Positions 24,794-32,381 of a DNA stretch of 38,467 nucleotides are shown piece by piece. Within the stretch, counting starts at the first letter, position 1; each line of letters opens with the position of its first letter. Made by a program: the position numbers and the translations under genes. Origin of the DNA: Clostridiales bacterium (GTDB lineage Bacteria > Bacillota > Clostridia > Lachnospirales > WQUN01); the NCBI GenBank assembly GCA_031269465.1, contig JAISZB010000080.1, positions 1 through 38,467 of the forward strand. The letters run 5' to 3'. The notes under the pieces were generated by a model, which was not told the DNA's origin, made no database searches, and was given only the letters and a program-made list of their open reading frames with translations.

Positions 24794-25396
24794 ATGCTCA
24801 TTTGGATAAACGGCGCTTTCGGGGCGGGAAAGACCAGCGCGGCGTTCGAGCTTGCGCGCCGTTTGCCTGGATCTCATGTTTTTGATCCCGAAAATGCAGG
24901 GTATTTCCTGCGGAAAAACGCTTCTTGGAAGTATACGCAGGAAGACTTCCAGGATATAGAGCTATGGCGGGAGATTAATTTTAAGATTCTAAAGAGCCTT
25001 CTTGAGGATGGCGAAGTAGTCATTTCCCCTATGACGCTTGTGGATCCTCTTTATTTTGATGAAATAATAGGCCGGCTTAGGCGTGAAGGGATTGAGCTAA
25101 GGCACTTCATACTTGAGGCCGGCAAGGAGGTACTGATCAGAAGGCTTGCGGCCAGGGTCTTTAAGACGTCTTTAGGGGGAAAAGAAAACTGGGCCGTCAA
25201 GCAGGCGGACAGATGCATCAGAGCTTTCAGCCTCATGCCAGAAGAGGATAAGATTTGGACGAATGAGATGAGCGTTCGAGATGTAGCCGAGGAGATAGCC
25301 TCAAGGTGCGGCTTGAAGCTTTTGCCGGACAATCGGCCTGGGGTTGTTCAGTCTCTTGGCAGGTTGCTGGTGCTTTTAAGGCATATAAGGCTATAA
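24794..25396 (+). CDS. TmrB-like P-loop ATP-binding protein
   Basis: 200 aa. It strongly resembles B. subtilis TmrB, an ATP-binding protein that gives tunicamycin resistance by binding the drug: start MLIWINGAFGAGKTSAAFEL with Walker A GAFGAGKT (7-14), then a VFDPENAG segment, DFQ...LWREINF, ISPMTLVDPLYF, EIIGRLRREG and WAVKQADRC, all in the order remembered for TmrB. AGAGG lies seven to eight bases before the ATG. Second gene of a pair with the hydrolase. Actual substrate unknown; the family also includes small nucleotide/antibiotic kinases. Confidence 0.85.
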   Translation: MLIWINGAFGAGKTSAAFELARRLPGSHVFDPENAGYFLRKNASWKYTQEDFQDIELWREINFKILKSLLEDGEVVISPMTLVDPLYFDEIIGRLRREGIELRHFILEAGKEVLIRRLAARVFKTSLGGKENWAVKQADRCIRAFSLMPEEDKIWTNEMSVRDVAEEIASRCGLKLLPDNRPGVVQSLGRLLVLLRHIRL

Positions 25397-25437
25397 AACC
25401 CCCGCGCTTCGGTTTGCGCCCGAAGCGCGGGGGTTTT
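25395..25437. terminator. Strong bidirectional terminator after the tmrB-like gene
   Basis: AAAA, CCCCCGCGCTTCGG (25399-25412), 7-nt loop, CCGAAGCGCGGGGG (25420-25433), TTTT. The 14-base perfect GC-rich stem starts at the stop codon of the tmrB-like gene and separates it from the convergent regulator gene. Confidence 0.92.
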
Positions 25438-25480
25438 ATACTGCTTTATAGAAAAGGAACATTTGATGAAAAGCGGTATA
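25437..25480. repeat. MITE-like element reduced to its two ends
   Basis: 44 bp: TATACTGCTTTATAGAAAAG joined to GGAACATTTGATGAAAAGCG and GTATA. Both terminal inverted repeats are present and the interior is deleted. Confidence 0.75.
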
Positions 25481-25569
25481 TCATGCAGATTTGCAGCCGA
25501 ATGCGCCTATTTTGGAGGCTGTCCATGGAGACGCTGTACGGCCAGCTCTTTCATACGCAAATCAGTATA
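25481..25569. repeat. Short palindromic dispersed repeat next to the regulator stop
   Basis: GCAGATTTGCAGCCGAATGC at the left, ATACGCAAATCAGTATA at the right, with CCTATTTTGGAGGCTG in between. It abuts the mini-element at 25437-25480 and ends one base before the stop codon of the minus-strand regulator. Confidence 0.6.
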
Positions 25570-25570
25570 T

Positions 25571-27370
25571 TTAACGGGCGTTGCGAGTTTTGGCCGGAGC
25601 GCTCTGATTCTCCATCCTCCATAAGGTGGTTCTGCTGATGCCAAGCTTATTTGCGGCTTCTGAATGGTTGTAGTTCTCTTGCGCCAGAATCATCATAGCT
25701 ATGTCCCTGGTGATATCGTACAGCGGCCTGTTCAGATCCAAAGCTTGGCTCGCGCCGCTTGAGACTGCTTTGCCGGATTCCTCGCGAAGGGCTTTTTTTA
25801 CTTGGTCAGCTGTAATGTAGGCAGTTTTAGATGTTGCAACAAGCTCTGTCAGCACCCTTCTAAACTGCGTCAGATTTCCCGGCCATGGGAATGATTGCAG
25901 CAGCTCCATAGCGTCATCCTCAAACCCTGCTACTTGCTTGGACAAGCGGCTGTTCAAGGCGCCCGCGAACAGGCTTGCCATTCCGGGAAGCTCGCTATGC
26001 CGCGCTCTAAGAGGCGGAATCGCCAGGCTGAGACTTGGTACTTTATTGTATAGATGCCTGTAGAGCATGCCCTCGGATTCTCCTGACTCATTAAGGCGGC
26101 AAGTAAAGATGAGCCTGTTACCTTTCCTAAGATTTGAATCTTCAAGGAATGATATGAACTTCTTCTGCCGCTCTTGCGGCATCATATCAATATCAGCGAA
26201 AAGGAAGACCTGATTTTTGCCATTTAACGGCGATTCCGGGGAATTAAGAAGCTTAGACCAGATTTTGTCGCTCGCAAGCTTGGCATCAATTACATAAAAG
26301 AGATTTCCCCGCTGAGCGCTGAGCGAGTATATGAGCCTTGCAGCATACTCCTTGCCGGAGCCTTCTTCTCCTGTAATAATAACAGGCATGGTTGTCTTGG
26401 CATAAGCGTCTATGTTTTCCATGCATGAGGCGGGAAGCTTTATATTTCCGCCATACGCCCCGTCTAGGATGCTTGCCTGCACTTCTTCTGGCGAATAGGA
26501 TCTGACTCCGCTTTCTATGTGAGCCAGCAGTTCGCGCTTTAGAGTGAAGCAGGCATAGGACTCGCCGTCAAGGCCAATCCTGGAGCTGCGGCAGGCATAG
26601 CGATCACCCATGCAGTTGAGGAAAAACTTCCGTACTCCTTCGGATGGATTTGCTTTGAGTTCTTGGCGCAGCAGCTTGGTAAGCGCCTCTTCCTTAGTTG
26701 CGGCGCATGTGCAGTGGCGCAGCCTATTTTCAGAGTCGAATATGAAGATGTATTGATCTACTTCAGCGAAGGCCATGGATAGAAGCCTGTTTTGCTCCTT
26801 GACTTTTCTTATGCTCTTGCACTGAGCCGCCGCTTCATTTAGAGCGGTTTCGATTGCGTACTCCCCTGACGCGACAAGTATGGAGTTGAGTCCTGCGCGC
26901 AGCGCTGATGTATGAGCTACGGCATCGCAAATTACCATGCTGCAGCCTTTCTGCTTGAGTCCGAGAAGGGCGGTTTTGGCTTCATCCTCACTGTGAATGG
27001 CGATGACTTGCGTATCGTATTTCAGGAGTTCGCAGACCATGCGAGATACCGAAACAATATTGGGAAATCCTACGATTGCGAATTTGTCTGAACACCTTTG
27101 AGCCAAGCGTATCGCGGCCAATATGTCGTAAATGCTTATCCGTATCTCCGCAACCGGCATATCTGTATGCTCCCGTATAAGCTCCGCAGTGCCGCCTCGC
27201 GAGACTACAATGTCATACTGAGATGAGAGGGAGCTGGCAATCCTGACGCCTTCATCCAAATCTCCTACGTATACGCTGAGCTCGCATTCCTCATGCTTTG
27301 CCGCAGCCTGCTCCATTGCGGCCTTCATGCTTTCGTAAGGCGCAATTCCAAGGATCTTAATCTTTTCCAT
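25571..27370 (-). CDS. PrpR_N-type transcription regulator with AAA+ core lacking GAFTGA
   Basis: 599 aa. Residues ~1-190 form a PrpR_N ligand-sensing domain (IVVSRGGTAELIREHTDMPV), ~195-285 a PAS-like segment, ~305-535 an AAA+ domain with Walker A GEEGSGKE (334-341) and a Walker-B-like FLFADID (389-395), ~565-588 a Fis-type HTH (NHSEAANKLGISRTTLW). The GAFTGA loop that touches sigma-54 is absent: the chain goes from the LFYVIDA strand to Walker B in about 28 residues. The usual DE of Walker B reads DID. So it probably acts with ordinary sigma factor or as a repressor. The ATG at 27370 has GGGAAGAG upstream. Divergent from the kinase-PdxA2 gene, which is its likely target; PrpR_N regulators accompany DUF1537/PdxA2 genes elsewhere. 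Confidence 0.87.
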   Translation of the reverse strand: MEKIKILGIAPYESMKAAMEQAAAKHEECELSVYVGDLDEGVRIASSLSSQYDIVVSRGGTAELIREHTDMPVAEIRISIYDILAAIRLAQRCSDKFAIVGFPNIVSVSRMVCELLKYDTQVIAIHSEDEAKTALLGLKQKGCSMVICDAVAHTSALRAGLNSILVASGEYAIETALNEAAAQCKSIRKVKEQNRLLSMAFAEVDQYIFIFDSENRLRHCTCAATKEEALTKLLRQELKANPSEGVRKFFLNCMGDRYACRSSRIGLDGESYACFTLKRELLAHIESGVRSYSPEEVQASILDGAYGGNIKLPASCMENIDAYAKTTMPVIITGEEGSGKEYAARLIYSLSAQRGNLFYVIDAKLASDKIWSKLLNSPESPLNGKNQVFLFADIDMMPQERQKKFISFLEDSNLRKGNRLIFTCRLNESGESEGMLYRHLYNKVPSLSLAIPPLRARHSELPGMASLFAGALNSRLSKQVAGFEDDAMELLQSFPWPGNLTQFRRVLTELVATSKTAYITADQVKKALREESGKAVSSGASQALDLNRPLYDITRDIAMMILAQENYNHSEAANKLGISRTTLWRMENQSAPAKTRNAR

Positions 27371-27509
27371 TTTGACTCTTCCCTTTGCAGTGGTATAAAC
27401 AGCCTGTGCGAATGTAAACATTTTAGTTGAACACGTGTTTTTGGCTGACGGGAAAATTGAAGCTATCCTCAGCCGATAGCAGCCTAATGTACCGGTTTTG
27501 GATTTTGAT

Positions 27510-27720
27510 TATACCGCTTTTCATCAAGTGTTCCTTTTTTGGAGCTTGACTGCCCATTGAGTGGTGAGATTGATATCGACATTTTGCGCTCGCTGTATAA
27601 TCAACAATGAAAATGCATTTTATGGTCATTTGTCCATGCCTCAAACGCACTAATGGCTTAATATTTTCATCATTAGTGGTGAAGCGAAGTTTTATAGGGG
27701 TTTATATGAAAAGCAGTATA
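27510..27720 (+). repeat. MITE-like element, long class, copy 6
   Basis: 211 bp, ends TATACCGCTTTTCATCAAGT and TTTATATGAAAAGCAGTATA, same interior blocks as 14806 but shorter by deletion of the central CAAAAAAAGGCAGTTTAGTA region. It lies between the divergent regulator and kinase-PdxA2 genes. The rest of 27371-28443 is AT-rich with no gene seen. Confidence 0.85.
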
Positions 27721-27812
27721 CATTGAGGCTCTATTAACTCCTAAATCGAAACTTTCATGCGCATATCAGAATAAATGCCCCTTGAGCTAAACCACCCACC
27801 AAAATAGGAGGT

Positions 27813-27945
27813 TATACTGATTTTTATACATATTCATATTTTAGAGCTTTATTATACGTTAAGCAGAATAAATGCCAATATCTTTATTTGGCACTCTCTG
27901 TATTTCAAGTACTAAAAATGACAGTTTAGTACGAAAATCAGTATA
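27813..27945 (+). repeat. MITE-like element, degenerate copy 7
   Basis: 133 bp from TATACTGATTTTTATACATA to ACGAAAATCAGTATA, keeping TTAGAGCTTTATTATACG and GACAGTTTAGTACGAAAAT. It has ends of the short repeat family with part of the long-class interior, so it links the two families. Confidence 0.65.
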
Positions 27946-28443
27946 CATGCGCATATCAGCAAGCATAACTTTCTGACAGAGAGTCCTATGCGACTATTAT
28001 GGAGTTTTCCGCCAGCTTCAAATTAGGGACTTTCATGCGCAATCAGCATAGCTTAAGTTGCTAGATAAATGTTTCCTTATAAAACAATTATAGCATAATT
28101 AATTAAAAATAAAAGATAGTGTTTAAATCTTAAACGAATATGACAAGGTTTTATATTGATTGAGTTAAGTTGATTGTATATCATAAAATCGCAATCTGTT
28201 TTAACAAAAAAATGAGCCTGCAAGAATCGTTGATTCCCTGGCATCTGCAACTTAAAGATCATTTCATAGAATTTATGTACAAAAAAATTTATAAAGAATA
28301 ACCTTCAAGTCAGATCCCTATTCGCTGATTTGCAGCTAAATGCATCTATTTTGGAGCTTTTCATTTGGTACAGCCAACCCAAATTTGAAATTTTATTTGA
28401 GAGTCAGCATATGCGCGTTTCAAAACTAAACGAGGAGAGCGTT

Positions 28444-30699
28444 ATGGATCGCTACTTAATAATTGCGGATGATTTCACAGGGGCTTTGGATACTGGCGTG
28501 CATTTTGCGAAGCAGGGATTTTCGACGTTGGTTTTTGCCTGCTGGGAGCCAGATAAGATCTTTGAATCCGATTGCCAGGTTGCGTCTGTGAACTCATGTA
28601 CCAGGCACTTGACTCCAGATGAGGCGTACGTCAAGACTTACGAGATTGCAAGCGCCGCTAAGGCGTCGGGATTCACCCATATCTACAAGAAGACCGACTC
28701 AGCGCTTAGAGGAAATATAGGCGCGGAGCTTGCGGCTGCCTGTTCAGCCATGGGGGCTGGCATTGTCTTTGCGCCGGCCCTGCCTTGCATGAATCGTACG
28801 ACAAAGGGCGGCATGCACTACTGCTCAGACGTGCCGCTCCATGAGTCATCCTTTGCGGCCGATGCCAGAAACCCGGTGAAAAGTTCAAGCATCCCGGACA
28901 TAATACACTTGCAAGCTGACATTCCAGTGATCTCCTGCTCTCTTAGCGATTGGCCCGCAATAAAGGAAGGTTCGATATACCTCTTCGACGCGGAATCAGA
29001 CGAAGAGCTTCTTTCAATTGCCAAGAGGCTTCAGGACGAAGGTTCCCTTGAGGCAATGGCTGGTTGCGCCGGATTCGCCTGCGCCGTCTCCTTGGCTGCA
29101 AGTGGAGGCAGAAGGCCTGTTCATGCTATAATGCCAAAGGGTCAGCTGCTTGTTATTTGCGGCTCGGTGAATTCTGTAAGCAAGGAGCAGATAACCCACG
29201 CTCAATCAAAGGGCTGCGCAAGATTCGCTTTGTCCCCGAGAAGCATGACTGGGGAGCTTTGGCGCGGCTGCGAGGGGCGGGAGTTCATAGAAGAAGTGAA
29301 GAAAGTGGAGGGCATTCCTGTCATTATCGATACATGCCAAGATGAATGCCATGAATCATGCGGTCCGGATGACATAGCGAAAAGCCTGGGGGATTTGGCG
29401 AGGATCCTACTTGAAGAGAAGGGGAGATGGCTTCCCCTGATAATAGGTGGAGATACCCTTGACGGCGTAATGCAGGCCATAGGATGCGGCGTCGCGGCGC
29501 CGATAGGGGAAGCGGCGCCCGGAACAATACTGTCTGAGGCGGCGGTAAGCGGGGAGAAGATTAGCATACTTACGAAATCTGGAGGGTTCGGCTGCAAAGA
29601 GCTGATTGCGGACTTGCCTGCGGCAAACGCCCGGGTACGGGAAAAGAAGCTGCACGGGAGGGGTTTGATGCCGGATGGCCGCAAACCTGTTTTAGGCATC
29701 ACGATGGGAGATCCTGCTGGCATAGGGCCTGAAATAATAGTAAAAGCGCTGGCGCATGAGGATATATACAGCTGGTGCAAGCCTTATGTCATAGGAAGCG
29801 CCGATGTACTGGACAGAGCGATGGGAATTCTTGGGATGCCCAAGCTGGATGTTGAAAAGTCTGTCATAAATGAAGCCTCTTTTTCACCGGGAACGATCAG
29901 CGTGTGCGACTTTGCAATGACGGAGCTTCCTGGTTTGGGAAGAGTATCGGCAAAAGGCGGGGACGCCGCGTTTTTGTATATAAAAAAGGGAATTGATCTT
30001 GCACTTGTAAATAGTATTGACGCTGTAGTCACATCTCCGATTAACAAAGAGGCGCTAAAGCTTGCAGGCCATGATTTCGCTGGGCATACAGAGATATTTT
30101 CCAGCTTTTCATCCGCAAAGTCGTCTTGCATGCTTTTAGTGCACGGAAATTTATACACGGCGCATGTTTCTACGCATATCCCTCTTCGCGAGGCATGCGG
30201 CAGAGTGAAGAAGGAGCGGGTGCTTGAAGTAATGAAGCTTTTAAACTCCGCAATGATGGCATTTGGAGTGTCTGCTCCTAGGATAGGCGTAGCCGGGCTT
30301 AACCCGCATGCCGGAGAAAACGGGCTTTTCGGAACTGAGGAGATTGAGGAGATTGCTCCTGCGATAGCGATAGCTCAATCTATGGGCATATTAGCTGAAG
30401 GCCCCATTTCCCCTGATATTGTCTTCTCCAAGGCCATTGGCGGATTTTATGACGCTGTCGTTGCCATGTATCACGATCAAGGGCACATTCCACTTAAGAT
30501 AAATGGATTTGTATATGACAAGGAAGGAAAAATGAGCGCTTTGAGTGGCGTGAACATAACATTGGGGCTTCCTATCATACGAACAAGCGTGGATCATGGC
30601 ACGGCATTTGATCTGGCAGGCAAAGGGACGGCAAGCGAACAGAGCCTTTTGGAGGCTATGAAGTTTGCCGCCAAGATGGCGTCTAGCAAAATGCCTTGA
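28444..30699 (+). CDS. Fused four-carbon acid sugar kinase (DUF1537) and PdxA2 dehydrogenase
   Basis: 751 aa. Residues 1-~400 are a DUF1537 kinase (DtnK/OtnK type): DDFTGALDTG (9-18), KTDSALRGN (83-91), GGDT (about 335) and KSGGFG (about 380) for ATP. From residue 409 follows a full-length PdxA2-type domain (343 aa): MGDPAGIGPE near 421 and metal-binding histidines H548 (GHTEIF), H578 (STHIPLRE) and H677 (MYHDQGH). In the known pathway the kinase phosphorylates D-threonate or D-erythronate at O4 and PdxA2 oxidatively decarboxylates the product to a triose phosphate with NAD. The start at 28444 has GAGGAG six bases upstream. The second domain begins with its own in-frame ATG and a strong Shine-Dalgarno. 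Which acid sugar is used cannot be told from sequence. Confidence 0.93.
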   Translation: MDRYLIIADDFTGALDTGVHFAKQGFSTLVFACWEPDKIFESDCQVASVNSCTRHLTPDEAYVKTYEIASAAKASGFTHIYKKTDSALRGNIGAELAAACSAMGAGIVFAPALPCMNRTTKGGMHYCSDVPLHESSFAADARNPVKSSSIPDIIHLQADIPVISCSLSDWPAIKEGSIYLFDAESDEELLSIAKRLQDEGSLEAMAGCAGFACAVSLAASGGRRPVHAIMPKGQLLVICGSVNSVSKEQITHAQSKGCARFALSPRSMTGELWRGCEGREFIEEVKKVEGIPVIIDTCQDECHESCGPDDIAKSLGDLARILLEEKGRWLPLIIGGDTLDGVMQAIGCGVAAPIGEAAPGTILSEAAVSGEKISILTKSGGFGCKELIADLPAANARVREKKLHGRGLMPDGRKPVLGITMGDPAGIGPEIIVKALAHEDIYSWCKPYVIGSADVLDRAMGILGMPKLDVEKSVINEASFSPGTISVCDFAMTELPGLGRVSAKGGDAAFLYIKKGIDLALVNSIDAVVTSPINKEALKLAGHDFAGHTEIFSSFSSAKSSCMLLVHGNLYTAHVSTHIPLREACGRVKKERVLEVMKLLNSAMMAFGVSAPRIGVAGLNPHAGENGLFGTEEIEEIAPAIAIAQSMGILAEGPISPDIVFSKAIGGFYDAVVAMYHDQGHIPLKINGFVYDKEGKMSALSGVNITLGLPIIRTSVDHGTAFDLAGKGTASEQSLLEAMKFAAKMASSKMP
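29656..29670 (+). promoter_or_regulatory. In-frame internal ribosome binding site at the PdxA2 domain start
   Basis: GGGAGGGG (29656-29663), four bases, then ATG (29668-29670), residue 409 of the fusion, immediately before the RKPVLGITMGDP start of the PdxA2 domain. It could allow separate synthesis of the dehydrogenase, or be a fossil of two once-separate genes. Confidence 0.55.
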
Positions 30700-30906
30700 T
30701 TTGGGGCTATTGGAAATGGCAAGGGTGCGCTTGAAAATCTGGCGCGAGGGGATTGCAAAGAGCAAATGGCAGTCTTCTCTCTGAAATTTTCAAGCGCGAC
30801 GCCTCAACACGGATTTGCAGTCGAATAGCATGGGCGGTTTCATATGCAAATCATAAAGACGGGGCGCAATGGCAGCAAAACCATATAGAATTTACATGCG
30901 TTAGCC

Positions 30907-31917
30907 TCAGGATTTTACCGGGCATACGCGGCTGTCAGCTTCAATCAGCGCGTCGATTGAAGCATTCCACTCTTCGTCCACAATCTGCAGCTCGGGATGA
31001 GAGCGGAAATAGGAGATAGTTTTTCTGATCCCGGCAGAAAAAGGCGTTGTGCATATGAACTCAGGCACAAGCCTCTTGATTTTAGAACAGTCGAAGATTG
31101 CGCTTGTGCTCTTGTCGCCTAGCAGGCTCCCCAACATATGCGGGATGAACCGTGATATTTGATGCGCGCTCATATGGACTATCTTAGCTTGAGTTCCTGC
31201 AGCTTCCGCTATTTCTTCGGCTATTTGATCCCATGTCAGGACTTCGTCGGAAACTATATGATAAGCTTCTCCAACTGCCTGGCTTTTTCCCATGAGGCCT
31301 ACAAAGCCCTTTGCAAAGTCGGAATTATGCGTTACAGACCAGAGAGAAACGCCGTCGCCGTGGCAAATGATGGGCTTGCCATCAAGCATTCTCTGGACAA
31401 GCGACCACGGTTTCGCCCAGCAGCCCATTGCATAGGGGATTTGGGAATCGCCGTATGTGAGGGAAGGTCTTACAATTGTTACAGGGAAACCCAACTCGCG
31501 GTAAGCCGTCATCGCCTCCTCCTCGCACATTCTCTTGTCCCTTCCGTATTGCCAGAATTTATTGTTTAGCGGAAGATCTTCTGTAACTAAATGCCTTTTC
31601 ATAGGACGCTCATAGGCTGCGCAGGATGATATCAAGATGTACTGCCTTGTCTTTCCGAGAAGCAGATTTACATCCCCATGAACCCTTTCAGGGTGAAAGG
31701 CTACCCATTCAACGGCAACATCATAGCTTTTCCCGGAAAGAAAACTCCTCAGCCTGTCTTCATCATTTAAATCGCAGTTAAAAACTTCCGCGTCTTTCGG
31801 AGTGAATTCAGGTCTATTGCCTCTGTTGACAAGGGTCAGATCCCAGCCTTTCTCAATCGCTAGTTGAGATGAAGCGCAAGAAATCAGTCCAGTGCCTCCA
31901 AAGAATATCGCTTTCAT
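30907..31917 (-). CDS. NAD-dependent epimerase/dehydratase (extended SDR)
   Basis: 336 aa Rossmann-fold enzyme of the nucleotide-sugar epimerase/reductase superfamily. Seen: GGTGLIS (7-13; the third Gly of the usual motif is Ser), N31-R-G, acidic D49 (NCDLND), SSCAAYERP (about 97-105) and the catalytic Y124-x3-K128 in QYGRDK. The substrate cannot be named. GGGAGGA lies eight to nine bases before the ATG. It is convergent with the kinase-PdxA2 fusion (207-bp gap without a clear terminator) and may follow the beta-mannosidase in a transcript, though a 464-bp repeat-containing gap separates them. Confidence 0.87.
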   Translation of the reverse strand: MKAIFFGGTGLISCASSQLAIEKGWDLTLVNRGNRPEFTPKDAEVFNCDLNDEDRLRSFLSGKSYDVAVEWVAFHPERVHGDVNLLLGKTRQYILISSCAAYERPMKRHLVTEDLPLNNKFWQYGRDKRMCEEEAMTAYRELGFPVTIVRPSLTYGDSQIPYAMGCWAKPWSLVQRMLDGKPIICHGDGVSLWSVTHNSDFAKGFVGLMGKSQAVGEAYHIVSDEVLTWDQIAEEIAEAAGTQAKIVHMSAHQISRFIPHMLGSLLGDKSTSAIFDCSKIKRLVPEFICTTPFSAGIRKTISYFRSHPELQIVDEEWNASIDALIEADSRVCPVKS

Positions 31918-32070
31918 TGGCCATTCCTCCCTAGTGTTTCAGGCGCGGCTCTCTTATGAGGCGCGCAGTCGAATGCATGCTGGATTTTCAGTCAGATGGA
32001 TGCTGTTTGCATATGATATTTCCCAATTTGGATCTTGATGTGCAGCGTGGGATGATCAAGCTCCAAAATA

Positions 32071-32172
32071 AACTGATTTGCAGTTAAATGTACCGATTTT
32101 GGAATCAGATGATTCACTGAATCAATGAATAATCTGATTTCGAAACCGGCACTTTGCATGCGCATTTACTAT
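32071..32172. repeat. Short palindromic dispersed repeat, degenerate
   Basis: AACTGATTTGCAGTTAAATG ... GCATGCGCATTTACTATA, with CGATTTTGGAATCAGATGAT and AATAATCTGATTTCG as imperfect arms. A second fragment (GGGATGATCAAGCTCCAAAA) lies just before it. Confidence 0.5.
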
Positions 32173-32332
32173 AACACATCAGGCTAAGCGCAGCAACGGG
32201 ACTGATGCGCAAATGAAAGCTCCGATTTTAGAGCTTGATTATACAGCGCCAATATTGAATTTCATACACAAATCAGTACAGCCGCGAGTATTTCCAGGCC
32301 GATCAGGGAGAGCCGAGGAAAATGAGAAGCGC

Positions 32333-32374
32333 AACCCCTCTAATGAGAGGCTCAGGCCGCACACTCGAGGGGTT
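32333..32374. other. Hairpin just downstream of the beta-mannosidase gene
   Basis: AACCCCTC (32333-32340) pairs with GAGGGGTT (32367-32374), with GCGC/GCGC extending the stem across a 2-nt bulge. It lies eight bases past the beta-mannosidase stop. No T-run, so it is at best a weak terminator or a 3' end stabiliser. Confidence 0.45.
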
Positions 32375-32381
32375 AGGCGCG

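Noticed and set aside
27371..27420. TTTACA-15-TATACC promoter for the PrpR-like regulator
   Set aside because: Spacer is too short and the -10 is weak; cannot be distinguished from chance.
28150..28185. Promoter TTGATT-17-TATCAT for the kinase-PdxA2 gene
   Set aside because: Only moderate matches in AT-rich DNA about 260 bp before the start; not strong enough to list.
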